From: Natronomonas pharaonis DSM 2160
Lineage (GTDB): Archaea > Halobacteriota > Halobacteria > Halobacteriales > Haloarculaceae
Length of the DNA: 64,000 bases
Assembly: GCF_000026045.1 (NCBI RefSeq)
Contig: NC_007427.1
Location: 1-64,000, forward strand
Direction: 5' to 3'
In this document: piece by piece, positions 16,381 through 24,891 of the stretch
Layout: each line of letters starts with the position of its first letter
Numbering within the stretch: position 1 is the first letter of the stretch
Notes under the pieces: generated by a model
Database searches by the model: none
What the model was told of the DNA's origin: nothing
Seen by the model: only the letters and a program-made list of their open reading frames with translations
Translations under genes and position numbers: made by a program

Positions 16381-17250
16381 TCACTCATATGTATTTGTGA
16401 ACCCATCGTCCCACAGCAGGTCATCGCCGTTCAGGTGTTTACCATGGCGAGAGAGACCGAACGCGAAGAGGTTACCGACCTCAATCGGCTCCATCATCTC
16501 TCCGCCTCGCGCCTGTCCAAGCATCACATCCTCAACAACTTCTCGTTCAGTGATGTCACGTTCGTGGGCTGTGGCTGCAATCTGGTCCAGCACTAGTGGC
16601 GTTTTGACGTAACCAGTGCTAGCGGTAAACGCGCGAATGTCGCTTTCACCTTCCGCAGCAATCGATTTCGTGAGCCCGCGGAGACCGAACTTCATAGTAT
16701 TGTAGGCGACCTTGTCGCGGGTCACGTAATGGCCGTGAACTGAGGCCATGTTCGCGACCGCGCCAACACCGTCATCAGCCTCCCGAATATGTGGCAGCGC
16801 CAGCTGCGTGATGTACATCGGCGCGCGAAGCATCACCTGATAGAGTCGGTCAAACATCTCCATCGGGAACGACTCAATCGGTGCGACGTGCTGCATACCA
16901 GCAACGTTCACGACGTATCGCAGCTGTCCAGCATTGGCCGCCGTTTCAGCTAAGGCTTCAATTTCGGCATCGTCAGTCAGGTCACAGACGATAGGCTTGA
17001 TTTCGCCGTCAACATTGAGTTCCTCGCCTTTTTGGGCGGTGTTGTACAATCCGTCTTCATCAACATCGGTGGCGACTGTCGTCAGGCCGTTGGCAGCCAA
17101 AACGAGTGCCGTCGCGCGGCCGATACCTGATGCCGCACCGGTCACAAGTGCCACGTTGTTCGAGGTGAAGTGTGGATCATCGATCCGGTGGATCACCTCG
17201 GTGGTGATTTCCGGGGGTTCGATACTGTCTTCAGCTTCGGGACTGCTCAT
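16381..17250 (-). CDS. bdhA: 3-hydroxybutyrate dehydrogenase (SDR family)
   Basis: The protein has 289 residues. It is a short-chain dehydrogenase with the cofactor loop TGAASGIG (37-44), NVAG (115-118) and catalytic S170, Y183 and K187 (MASVHGHY, YNTMK). The C-terminal substrate region GYVKTPLVLDQIAATAHERD, followed by ITEREVVEDVML, closely matches bacterial D-3-hydroxybutyrate dehydrogenases. It oxidises 3-hydroxybutyrate to acetoacetate with NAD+. It is 75 bases upstream of the membrane-partner gene on the same strand and begins the transporter operon. An N-terminal acidic extension of about 30 residues precedes the fold. Confidence 0.83.
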   Translation of the reverse strand: MSSPEAEDSIEPPEITTEVIHRIDDPHFTSNNVALVTGAASGIGRATALVLAANGLTTVATDVDEDGLYNTAQKGEELNVDGEIKPIVCDLTDDAEIEALAETAANAGQLRYVVNVAGMQHVAPIESFPMEMFDRLYQVMLRAPMYITQLALPHIREADDGVGAVANMASVHGHYVTRDKVAYNTMKFGLRGLTKSIAAEGESDIRAFTASTGYVKTPLVLDQIAATAHERDITEREVVEDVMLGQARGGEMMEPIEVGNLFAFGLSRHGKHLNGDDLLWDDGFTNTYE

Positions 17251-17389
17251 GTGGGTAGAATAAAGGACTGTACCGCGGTCAAACGGGAGGTTGACATGTA
17301 ACCGCCACGCCTTTGCGACACACCTATCAGTTGTTGAAAATACGATTTATTTATTCATTCATCATTTCTAGTGAATCTTTATCGAACAA

Positions 17390-18000
17390 CGCTCTAGCGT
17401 AGCACATTGTTGATTTCAGAGAGTCGCTTTGACGGCATGTTTGAGCGCTTCTCGTCCGGGGGTGCGGTAGAGTTCTCGTACTGAGTTGGAACGCTCGGAG
17501 ATACTGTGTGAGGCAGTCTTTTGAGATGCCTCGATGCGGCGAGAGCCACCGTCGCGCCAGCGACGCGTGGCTCTCGCAAGTGTTCACGTGGATCTTGTCG
17601 TCAGCGTACTCGCCGGCTCCGTGAACGACGTATTCGCGGTCGAATTGGTCGTCTTCTGCAAGCGGGTCGTACGCACGAAATCCGTCGGTATAGACGGTGA
17701 GGTGCTCCTGCTGGCGGTCAGCCAGCAGGAGCCGAATCGTCGATTCATCAGCGGATTTCGCTGGCACGATGTATCGCTGCTCGGTGCCGCGATCTACGAG
17801 GACGAAAACGGGCGGCTTGTCCTGTTCATACGTTCCGCGCCCGCGTTGAGAGAGGCCGCGAGAGCGCGACCAGCGGTCGCGCTCGCGGTCTTTCAAGCCG
17901 GCAGAGACGTAGAGCTCGTCAGTTTCGATGGGGCCACGGAGATCGAGTGACGGATGCGCCGAGCTACGCCACCAGCCGACGGCGCTGTATCGCCTCCTAT
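17390..18000 (-). pseudogene. Truncated and frameshifted IS1595 (ISH4-type) transposase
   Basis: The frame encodes GPIETDELYVSAG, RGRGTYEQDKPPVFVLVDRG and CESHASLARRWLSPHRGISK, closely matching the intact transposase at 28722-29606. The N-terminal zinc ribbon and first helices are missing. Near the C-terminus a frameshift separates the open frame from the proper ending PGREALKHAVKATL, whose stop is at 17416-17418. The right inverted repeat (CGCTCTAGCG start, 17390) is retained, but no left end is seen. Confidence 0.8.
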
Positions 18001-18115
18001 ACGACCCACGAGAAGAAGGCGAATAGCGGTAGGGTGGGGGAGTTCACTCGCTGCTAAGGAGCTCTAGAACTGTAACAGCAATACTGATCGAGTCTGTATT
18101 GCCAGCTCCCGCCAA

Positions 18116-19516
18116 TCAGAGGAACAGCAATGCGAAAACGAGGAGCACCGCCAGCACCGTAATGACTCCTGTCTTATTCACGCTGAGCTTCTCAACAGTG
18201 CCTTTGGCTGCCACCTCGTCTTCATATTGCTGTCGGGTGTCGTCCGACCGGAAGTGCTTTTTTGCCCCAACGAAGCGGTCGGTGACAGCACACTCGACAC
18301 AGACCGGTTCGCCGGTCACCCCGTCATGACGCATGTACCGCTCGGCGACTATCGTCTCACAAAGCGGGCAAAACGCATAGGTTGGGTCACCGATCGCCTC
18401 TTTGAGCGCCGTTGCGGCTGCAGGAACGGAATCGATTGACCCACGTCCTTCTTCAGCAAATCGGCACGTTTCAATGGTGTTATCGACGACCCAGCTATCA
18501 TCGGCCGTCGCAAACCAATCAAGTGCGTAGGTCCGCTTGTTCAGCTTCATGCTGGCGTCAATCCGGCAGACGTAGAATGGCCGCAGCAGTCGAATCGTGA
18601 CATCGTCCAGTGAGGGGGCGCACTCTTTGCTGTAAGTCTGGTTGTTATCGCCGGTGTAGGAGACGGTCTCAGTCAGCCGGTCGCGCTCCTGTTGTTTGAT
18701 CCATCGTCGGAATTCCTGGTCGGTCCCCCCAAATCGACGTCGGTCGATCCTGTCTGCAACCTGCGTGTATTCGGCTTCGTCAATGACCTTGACGTCGGTA
18801 TCCAAATCGTATGCTGACACAATCGTATCAAGATCATCAGTGAGTCCATCCAGTTCCGAACTCATTCCATCAACGACGATATTGTCCGTCTCGTCGATGG
18901 TGTGGATGACGCCAGCGCCGGTCTCGAACACTCGATTGGTCTTTGTGTCGGCCGCAATCACCGGATGTAACGAGATGGTTGTCAACGGATCGGGAACCTC
19001 ATCCCGGGAGAGGTACTTAATGCGGTCAATGACCGCGTAGAACTCATCCAGAACGTGCTGTGGGCGTGGTGGGTGGAGAACGCTATCCGTGATAATCTCA
19101 ACGCGACCATTGTACAGGTCCATACCAACCTCGTCAGCAACCTCGCGGATCCGCTGCCCATCGAAAATCTCGATGCCGACCTGCTCGGCATACTCGATTG
19201 CTGGGTTGGTCAGGCGACCGGTTGTAGCGATCATCCCGCGTTTTGGCCCGTCGTGGCTGTAGGTACTGACCGCCGAGTCAAGCTTCTGGACGACAGGCCG
19301 CCCAACAGTATCCGTGTGCTTACACTCGACAACGACGGCTTCATCTTTCCCTCTGGATGCGGAGTCGATCATCGTGATATCTCGACCTTTATCGGCCGTC
19401 TTGCGGGATTTCTCGACGTCCTCATAGCCCAGGTTCCGGAAGACGCTACACATCACCTCTTCAAACTCGAATCCGTCGACTTCATCTAATATTGGCATTG
19501 GTCGGAGAGCTTGCAT
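18116..19516 (-). CDS. Mrr-like restriction endonuclease with zinc-finger and C-terminal membrane anchor
   Basis: The protein has 466 residues from the ATG at 19514-19516. That start is chosen because a TTTTAGA box lies about 25 bases upstream, although the frame extends further. The N-terminal domain FEFEEVMCSVFRNLGYEDVE, with D46 (GRDI), E64 and K66 (VVECKH), is the PD-(D/E)XK core of Mrr-type enzymes that cut modified DNA. A middle region of about 250 residues is unassigned. Near the C-terminus FCPLCETIV and EPVCVECAV form a zinc-binding pair, and the last 20 residues (VITVLAVLLVFALLFL) are a membrane helix. A membrane-tethered Mrr nuclease is unusual. Confidence 0.72.
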   Translation of the reverse strand: MQALRPMPILDEVDGFEFEEVMCSVFRNLGYEDVEKSRKTADKGRDITMIDSASRGKDEAVVVECKHTDTVGRPVVQKLDSAVSTYSHDGPKRGMIATTGRLTNPAIEYAEQVGIEIFDGQRIREVADEVGMDLYNGRVEIITDSVLHPPRPQHVLDEFYAVIDRIKYLSRDEVPDPLTTISLHPVIAADTKTNRVFETGAGVIHTIDETDNIVVDGMSSELDGLTDDLDTIVSAYDLDTDVKVIDEAEYTQVADRIDRRRFGGTDQEFRRWIKQQERDRLTETVSYTGDNNQTYSKECAPSLDDVTIRLLRPFYVCRIDASMKLNKRTYALDWFATADDSWVVDNTIETCRFAEEGRGSIDSVPAAATALKEAIGDPTYAFCPLCETIVAERYMRHDGVTGEPVCVECAVTDRFVGAKKHFRSDDTRQQYEDEVAAKGTVEKLSVNKTGVITVLAVLLVFALLFL

Positions 19517-19654
19517 GTACTGTCTGGGAGACAGCTCTAAAATCCCCGTGTTTAATATCAGCATACGGCAAAGAGAAGTTTGCCGTGCTCGGTCGTTCCG
19601 CCGCAGTGACAGCATCCCCCCGCTAGTCAGAGCTCGTCAGAAATTTTCACGTAA

Positions 19655-19808
19655 CGCTCTTCCGTAGGAGATTGTTGATTCAGTTGTGTTGCTCATCTGT
19701 TTGACCGAGATCTGCGTGTAGAGCGGTTCCTGATTGATGACTCAGTTCATCATAATCAGTGCACAATCACAAGAGGGCGCTCCATCAACAATGTGCTACA
19801 CAAGAGCG
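19655..19808. mobile_element. 154-base MITE of the IS1595 element
   Basis: The ends CGCTCTTCCGTAGGAGATTG (from 19655) and the complement of CAATGTGCTACACAAGAGCG (to 19808) form an imperfect inverted repeat of about 24 bases, about 20 of them matching. They match the ends of the intact IS1595 element at 28632-29634 and the remnant at 17390. There is no coding potential inside. It is a non-autonomous derivative that could be moved by the intact transposase. Confidence 0.68.
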
Positions 19809-19970
19809 TAGGGGGAATGTTATCTCGCCGACAAAATTGTATTCAATCTCTCTCAATCTCGTGGCTCCAGTTTTTGTTGGGCTTGTTCTGACTCGTTGCG
19901 CCTCACTTGACAACCGGCATTGAGGACCGGAGCTATGCTTATGTAGAGGCGGAGTCGGTGAATAAACACG

Positions 19971-20810
19971 GTGAGGCGCATCAAGTGTATTCAATATCCG
20001 CTCGCACAGTCGCCTGATGATACTGTGGTCCCGGGAGGTGTGGAGACAATTACGTGTGGTGCCGATGGCGTCCGGTTCGTCCAAGCAAATGGCGACGAAA
20101 CGTGTACGGGACAATACGATGATCGCCGACACCCACAGGTGTTCGTCCACGAACAGAACTACTGGTTTATCGAATTCTCTGACGACTGGGCTGAGCGGTG
20201 GAACCTCAATCACAGGTCGCCTGGAAGGCAAGTAGACAAGCTACTCCTGGCTATGAATATCCAGCTTGACCCTGGTGTTATTCTGACAACCACGGCAAGG
20301 CACACTCATCATGCAGTGATGTTCAATGAAGACTGGCAAGCGATTACGAGAGATGGGGACTTTGTATCGACTCTTAGAGCTGTGGAGACCGAACCAGACT
20401 GCGCTGAAATCGATGCTGACACTGTCTCAAACATTGTCGACGCACTGGAGACTCACTCTGTCTTCGCCACCAATCTCAATGATCACGAACGGGACGTAAT
20501 TAACGCAATTGAGCTGTACGCTGATGGACTCTACTCATTTGATGCGAGCATCCAATGGTCGTACTTCTGGTTCTGTATCGAGAACCTTCTGGGAGAAGGG
20601 AGAGGTTCCGGCCGTGACACAAAGAACCATCTCGTCCAACAAGACCTCTTATCCACTGAAGACGCAGACAAGTGGAAGAGCGCAGTAGATCGAATCAAGC
20701 ATCCGGACAAGGGTGTAGACAGCGATATGACGGATATATCGCTACCTTCTGCATTCAAATGTCGTGAGGTCGCCTCAGAGGTGCTGCTCGGACGGCTTAC
20801 GGATAGGTGA
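19971..20810 (+). CDS. Hypothetical protein with possible HEPN-like C-terminal domain
   Basis: The protein has 279 residues from a GTG start; a CTTATGTA box about 27-30 bases upstream supports it. The C-terminal third is helical, with SYFWFCIENLLGEGRG and later VDRIKHPDKG. A run of this shape (hydrophobic E-helix, then R.xxH) recalls Apea-like HEPN proteins, but the match is weak. Its neighbours are the Mrr-like nuclease and the MNT/HEPN pair, so it may belong to a defence cluster. No function is assigned. Confidence 0.5.
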   Translation: MRRIKCIQYPLAQSPDDTVVPGGVETITCGADGVRFVQANGDETCTGQYDDRRHPQVFVHEQNYWFIEFSDDWAERWNLNHRSPGRQVDKLLLAMNIQLDPGVILTTTARHTHHAVMFNEDWQAITRDGDFVSTLRAVETEPDCAEIDADTVSNIVDALETHSVFATNLNDHERDVINAIELYADGLYSFDASIQWSYFWFCIENLLGEGRGSGRDTKNHLVQQDLLSTEDADKWKSAVDRIKHPDKGVDSDMTDISLPSAFKCREVASEVLLGRLTDR

Positions 20811-21043
20811 CAGAGATATCCTGATTGTAGCTGTGTTTCAGTTGGCGTACTCAATTCGCTGCTGGGTACGAGTAAACGACCCCCTCCGTGTTTCTACATA
20901 AGAGCGAAGACGACTCGACACCGGGGCAACCGACAGCACGTATCACCTCCGAATCAACGTCGAGCCGGACACGCTTGCGCCGATAGAGTCCTAACTGAAC
21001 CCGCTAACTCGCAGAGCAAAGCAGCCTACCGCGTCTCGCCGCC

Positions 21044-21055
21044 ATTTATTTATAT
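21044..21055 (+). promoter_or_regulatory. TATA box of the MNT/HEPN operon
   Basis: ATTTATTTATAT is centred 27 bases before the GTG at 21077, the expected distance for a leaderless archaeal transcript. This supports the GTG rather than the internal ATG at 21086 as start. Confidence 0.55.
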
Positions 21056-21076
21056 GTAGTTGCACAAAATCAGATA

Positions 21077-21766
21077 GTGTCTGAAATGGCGAAACAGGAT
21101 ATAAGGATCTGTATCGATGCGTATCCCGGCCCGGACACCGATGTCTTTCGGATCAGTGCTGCGGACAATATTCTTCGGCTGCTTGCCGACGCCCACGAGA
21201 CGGAGTTTACCATTCCCGAACTCGTCGACGCCACCGGTGTTACTCGCTCAACGGTCTGGCGGGCCGTCGACCTCCTCAACAGTATCGGCGCCATCCAGAT
21301 TCGAGAGACGCCCCAGCGAAACTACATCTCGATCAACCCAGACCGTCTCCAGAAAGACGACCCGATCCTCGGGATTCCTCAATCAGAATTCCACGCGCCG
21401 ATCCGAGCATTCGTCGACCGCGTCCAAGCCACGACCGCCGACGCCGACGACATTAACGATCTCCTCGGGATCGTCGTCTTTGGAAGCGTCGCCCGTGGGG
21501 AGGCAGACCGCCAGAGCGATATCGATTGCTTCGTGGTCGTCGATGGCGACCGGACAACAGCCCGCCGGCAGATTACCGACGTCGTCGCCGATCTCCAGTC
21601 CGAACGGTTCGACGGTGACAGATTCGTGTTTGAGCCGTATGTCGAATCTGTAGAGAGCGCTGGGAGGGCCGGATCGAAACTCCACGAGATCTTTACCGAG
21701 GGGATTACAGTATACAGGAGCGACCGCCTCGACGCGCTCCGCAAGGAGGTCGTCGCCGATGAGTAG
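21077..21766 (+). CDS. Winged-helix nucleotidyltransferase (MNT antitoxin)
   Basis: The protein has 229 residues. Residues 27-85 are a winged helix (TIPELVDATGVTRSTVWRAV). The following minimal nucleotidyltransferase domain carries the GSX10DXD signature in FGSVARGEADRQSDIDCF. MNT proteins of this class act as antitoxins, in known cases by transferring nucleotides onto the HEPN toxin partner. The gene overlaps the HEPN gene by 8 bases. The added DNA-binding domain suggests it also represses its own promoter. Confidence 0.8.
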   Translation: MSEMAKQDIRICIDAYPGPDTDVFRISAADNILRLLADAHETEFTIPELVDATGVTRSTVWRAVDLLNSIGAIQIRETPQRNYISINPDRLQKDDPILGIPQSEFHAPIRAFVDRVQATTADADDINDLLGIVVFGSVARGEADRQSDIDCFVVVDGDRTTARRQITDVVADLQSERFDGDRFVFEPYVESVESAGRAGSKLHEIFTEGITVYRSDRLDALRKEVVADE

Positions 21767-22256
21767 TACGCGCATCGAGCATCTCATCGACGAGGTGCAA
21801 GCCGCATTTGACCGCCGGCCAACGGACATTGAGGCCGGTCTCGATGTTGAGGACGCCGCCCTGCTCCAGCTACGGAAGGCCTGTCGGTTGCTCGCCGGCG
21901 CCGAGTCTCTCCGGGATGCCAGCTACTACACGCTCGTCATCGAAGCGTCGTTTGTCGCCATTGAACGCACCGTCGAATTTCGGCTCCTCGAGCGCGGCAC
22001 GATGCAGCCGGATGATCTCCCCGGTACCCATCCTGGTGTCTATCGGGAGGCTGCAGCGGCCGGTGTCTTCGGGGAGTCAGTGGCCGCGGACCTCGCGGAT
22101 CTCTGGCGTGACCACCGAGCAAAGACGTATTATCAGGATGGACTTGCCTCCGCAGCGCGTGCCGACGCGATGTACGAACTCGCTACTGAACTCCACGCAT
22201 ACGTAACTGGCCGATCTCGACAGGGTCACGAGTGCCTCTGCGGAGAGACAACGTAG
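21759..22256 (+). CDS. HEPN toxin of the MNT/HEPN pair
   Basis: The protein has 165 residues, all helical, with ASYYTLVIEASFVAIERTVE and the motif region DLWRDHRAKTYYQDG. The classic RX4-6HXY motif of HepT is not exact: the position expected for the catalytic His is replaced within RAKTYY, although tyrosines suited to nucleotidylation are present. It overlaps the MNT gene by 8 bases. It probably acts as an RNase toxin held inactive by the MNT partner. The altered motif makes activity uncertain. Confidence 0.72.
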   Translation: MSSTRIEHLIDEVQAAFDRRPTDIEAGLDVEDAALLQLRKACRLLAGAESLRDASYYTLVIEASFVAIERTVEFRLLERGTMQPDDLPGTHPGVYREAAAAGVFGESVAADLADLWRDHRAKTYYQDGLASAARADAMYELATELHAYVTGRSRQGHECLCGETT

Positions 22257-22403
22257 CGAATTCGTGTCCACCAGAAGACGACAGTAGGTGAGTCTGGTTA
22301 ACCGACGCGAGAGGTGATTACGGTTTATCGCGAGGTATTTGAGTTCTAAGTAGTACCTTTGCTTGACTCTCACACGGCTGTTGGGAGAGCGGAGCATTCG
22401 CAG

Positions 22404-22517
22404 AGCAGGTTGGTACCTGCTGTCTCGCTCAGGCACGGTCAGCTGCCAACGGTCTCGGCCGTTGGCAGCTGACGAGCTTGGATGATTTGGAGCCCAGCAG
22501 TTAGGCCGACTGCTGGG
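22404..22517. repeat. Three consecutive hairpins
   Basis: Inverted repeats lie at 22404-22421 (AGCAGGT/ACCTGCT, 4-base loop), 22438-22473 (15-base perfect arms starting GTCAGCTGCCAACGG, 6-base loop) and 22493-22517 (CCCAGCAGT/ACTGCTGGG, 7-base loop). The last overlaps the stop codon of the minus-strand frame at 22501. The middle one is strong enough to fold in RNA. They could be terminators, an untranslated RNA or transposon ends. Confidence 0.5.
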
Positions 22518-22947
22518 GGTCGACCTCGTACTCTCCGGGGTCGACTCGTTCGATACCGGTGCCCGGTTCGTCGGCGGATTGGTCCAGCAGCGCCCGACAC
22601 TTTGCTTTCGGCACGGGGCAGCCTCTCGCAACCTCGTCGAGGGCGACGGAGATAGGATCGGGAGCTTCCTCTGCGTCTCCATCAAGATCACGGTCGGCCA
22701 GTACTGCGCCTACGATTGTCGAGACAGCACTCCGAACCTGTTCGGCGTGATACGCTTCAATGTCGCCGACGGACCGCTCGCCGTGCTCGAAGACAGCCCT
22801 GCCGCAGCTCCCTTCGAGCAGTTGGCCGAGGCCGTCGCCGACCGCGTCGGGGTCAGAAACCGCGCCGAAGTCGCCGACATTGACCCCGAAGATGCCCCTG
22901 GCGAGCCAACTGGGACGGAATCGTATCTCGAAGCCGCGACGACCGAG
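22501..22947 (-). pseudogene. Unrecognised minus-strand gene, 5' end unclear
   Basis: The frame is open for 148 codons above the stop at 22501-22503 but has no ATG. Coding character is clear from about 22740 down: VALDEVARGCPVPKAKCRAL and ERVDPGEYEVDPQQSA are acidic and use haloarchaeal codons. Above 22745 the opposite strand looks more like coding DNA. The gene is therefore probably truncated at its 5' end or joined to unrelated DNA. No family is recognised. Confidence 0.4.
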
Positions 22948-23061
22948 TCACAGGAGGCCGACGTAGCATCCAAAAGCAGCCGGTCCGACTCCGATAGCTC
23001 ACCTGAGGATGACGCTGGCACGGACGGGCTCTCGGGCGGCCTCGACATCTCGGAAAAGTAG
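22747..23061 (+). CDS. Hypothetical acidic protein, possibly a 3' gene fragment
   Basis: From a possible GTG at 22747 the frame encodes about 104 residues, including FEQLAEAVADRVGVRNRAEV and a very acidic Ser/Asp/Glu-rich tail ending GLSGGLDISEK. Codon use is strongly haloarchaeal, supporting real coding on this strand to the right of about 22780. Start and function are unknown. It diverges head-to-head from the fragment at 22501, consistent with a rearrangement junction near 22745. Confidence 0.4.
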   Translation: MIRFNVADGPLAVLEDSPAAAPFEQLAEAVADRVGVRNRAEVADIDPEDAPGEPTGTESYLEAATTESQEADVASKSSRSDSDSSPEDDAGTDGLSGGLDISEK

Positions 23062-23301
23062 GCGCTGGCGAGCCCAGCAACAACAATTCGTTTTCGAAGT
23101 CCGCTCCTCGCTGCATTTGGTTGGGTGTGTCCCCAGTTGCTTGTTGCTGCATACTCTGAAGAAAGATGAAACATTACTCAATCAATGCCCACCGTCTATC
23201 GACCAGTATCCACCAGCAAGTGATACGAAGTGGCGTATTCTGCCGCAAAATCTCCCATCCCATCGAAACTATTAATTGAGAAAGTCTTCAACTAGACGCC
23301 A

Positions 23302-23703
23302 ATGGCACAGACAACAGAGCGACTTCAACGCTATCTCAGCGACGAACTCGGAGAGTGTTGCAGCGAGGATGTCGAACAGCGGCTCAACGAACTGGAAACG
23401 CTTGGCGACGCGCTTGCGACCGAACAGATAGCAAGCGAGCTGGATGTGCTTTCGGCGCTCGCCAACGAGACCCGGTATACGATCATCCGTGTGCTCGTCG
23501 CCGCTGAGGAGGAACTCTGTGTCTGTGAACTGAATGCCGTCGTCGACGTCACCGAGAGCGGACTCAGTCATGCGCTTTCACAGCTCGTGGATGCGGACCT
23601 CGTCGACGGCCGTAAGGACGGCCGCTGGAAGAAGTACCGAGCGACCAACCGTGCAGTAGCGCTTGTTACCCTGCTTGAAGGCAGTGTGAGCACGGATGCG
23701 TGA
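23302..23703 (+). CDS. arsR: ArsR-family metalloregulator
   Basis: The protein has 133 residues. The winged-helix core (LDVLSALANETRYTIIRVLV) is followed by the metal-site signature ELCVCEL at the recognition helix, the arsenite/antimonite-binding CxC of ArsR repressors. It overlaps the Acr3 gene by 8 bases. It should repress the operon until arsenite binds. An AT-rich ACTATTAATTG box about 27 bases before the ATG marks a leaderless promoter. Confidence 0.87.
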   Translation: MAQTTERLQRYLSDELGECCSEDVEQRLNELETLGDALATEQIASELDVLSALANETRYTIIRVLVAAEEELCVCELNAVVDVTESGLSHALSQLVDADLVDGRKDGRWKKYRATNRAVALVTLLEGSVSTDA

Positions 23704-24877
23704 CGCCGGCCACGAGCACGGCCCTGACTGTGGTTGCGAAAGCTGCGGTGACCCACGGTCGATGGATTTCCTTGATAAGTATCTGACCGTCTGGATATTC
23801 TTAGCGATGGGTGTTGGCGTCGGGCTGGGCTATGTCGCGCCCAGCATCGTTGCCCCGATTCAGGAGTATTACTTGGTCGAGATCGGCCTCATTGCGATGA
23901 TGTATCCGCCGTTGGCGAAGGTCAACTACCGTCAGCTCCCGCGAGTGTTCAGCGCGTGGCGCGTTCTCAGCTTGAGCCTCATCCAAAACTGGCTCATCGG
24001 GCCGACGCTGATGTTCCTGCTCGCCGTGGTCTTCTTTAGCGGCCTCGTCCCGCCGTTCCCGGCCCATCCCGAATACTTCCTCGGGCTGATTTTCATCGGC
24101 ATGGCCCGCTGTATCGCAATGGTGCTCGTCTGGAACGACCTTGCGGACGGCTCCTCGGAGTATGCTGCCGGACTGGTCGCGTTCAACAGCGTCTTCCAGA
24201 TAATCACCTACGGTGTGTACATCTGGTTTTTCGCGCTGTTCCTGCCGCCGTTGTTGGGTATGGATGCACTGGCCGCTGGCATCGGGACCTTCGATATTAC
24301 CGTCACACAGGTGTTTTGGGCGATCGCGATATTCCTCGGCATTCCCTTCGCTGGCGGTATCCTGACCCGACTCGGCGGTGTTCGAACGAAAGGCGAAACA
24401 TGGTATGAAGAGGAGTTCGTCCCGAAAATCAGCCCGGTGACGCTGCTTGCGCTGCTCTTTACTGTCATCGTGATGTTCGCCACTCAGGGCGATAATATTC
24501 TTGCCCAGCCAACCGACGTATTGTGGATCGCTGTCCCCCTGACGATCTACTTTATTATCATGTTCTTGGTGAGCTTCGCGATGGGACGCGGCATCGGCGC
24601 AGACTACTCGACGACGACCGCCATCGGGTTCACCGCCGCGTCGAACAATTTCGAACTCGCAATAGCCGTCTCCGTTGCCGTCTTCGGCGTCGGCTCCGGC
24701 GTCGCGTTCGCGACCGTCATCGGCCCCCTCATCGAGGTTCCCGTATTGCTTGCGCTGGTGAACGTCGCGATCTACTTCCAGCAGCGATTCGATTGGGCTG
24801 GCTACGAAACCGGCCAGATAGAACGTCCCGCTTCAGCGGCTGAAGAACAGTCTCCACCCAGCACAAACGACGATTAA
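23696..24877 (+). CDS. acr3: Acr3-type arsenite efflux permease
   Basis: The protein has 393 residues and about ten membrane helices, with Acr3 hallmarks LIAMMYPPLAKVNYRQLP, GMARCIAMVLVWNDLADG (a conserved Cys needed for arsenite transport) and the late AASNNFELAIAV helix. It pumps arsenite out of the cell. The N-terminus has a Cys/His-rich extension (HEHGPDCGCESCG) that could bind metal. A shorter start at M23 (MDFLDKYL) would omit it. It is transcribed with arsR and followed 15 bases later by a tandem Usp gene. Confidence 0.88.
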   Translation: MRDAGHEHGPDCGCESCGDPRSMDFLDKYLTVWIFLAMGVGVGLGYVAPSIVAPIQEYYLVEIGLIAMMYPPLAKVNYRQLPRVFSAWRVLSLSLIQNWLIGPTLMFLLAVVFFSGLVPPFPAHPEYFLGLIFIGMARCIAMVLVWNDLADGSSEYAAGLVAFNSVFQIITYGVYIWFFALFLPPLLGMDALAAGIGTFDITVTQVFWAIAIFLGIPFAGGILTRLGGVRTKGETWYEEEFVPKISPVTLLALLFTVIVMFATQGDNILAQPTDVLWIAVPLTIYFIIMFLVSFAMGRGIGADYSTTTAIGFTAASNNFELAIAVSVAVFGVGSGVAFATVIGPLIEVPVLLALVNVAIYFQQRFDWAGYETGQIERPASAAEEQSPPSTNDD

Positions 24878-24891
24878 CCACTCGACGAACA

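Noticed and set aside
18030-18050. GGGGGAGTTCAC resembling a mini-element right end
   Set aside because: No hairpin or matching left end precedes it, so the match is probably chance or too degraded to call.
22077-22691. A 204-codon minus-strand frame
   Set aside because: It overlaps the HEPN gene and the better-supported frame ending at 22501; its residues are basic and Ser/Arg-rich, the mark of a shadow frame.
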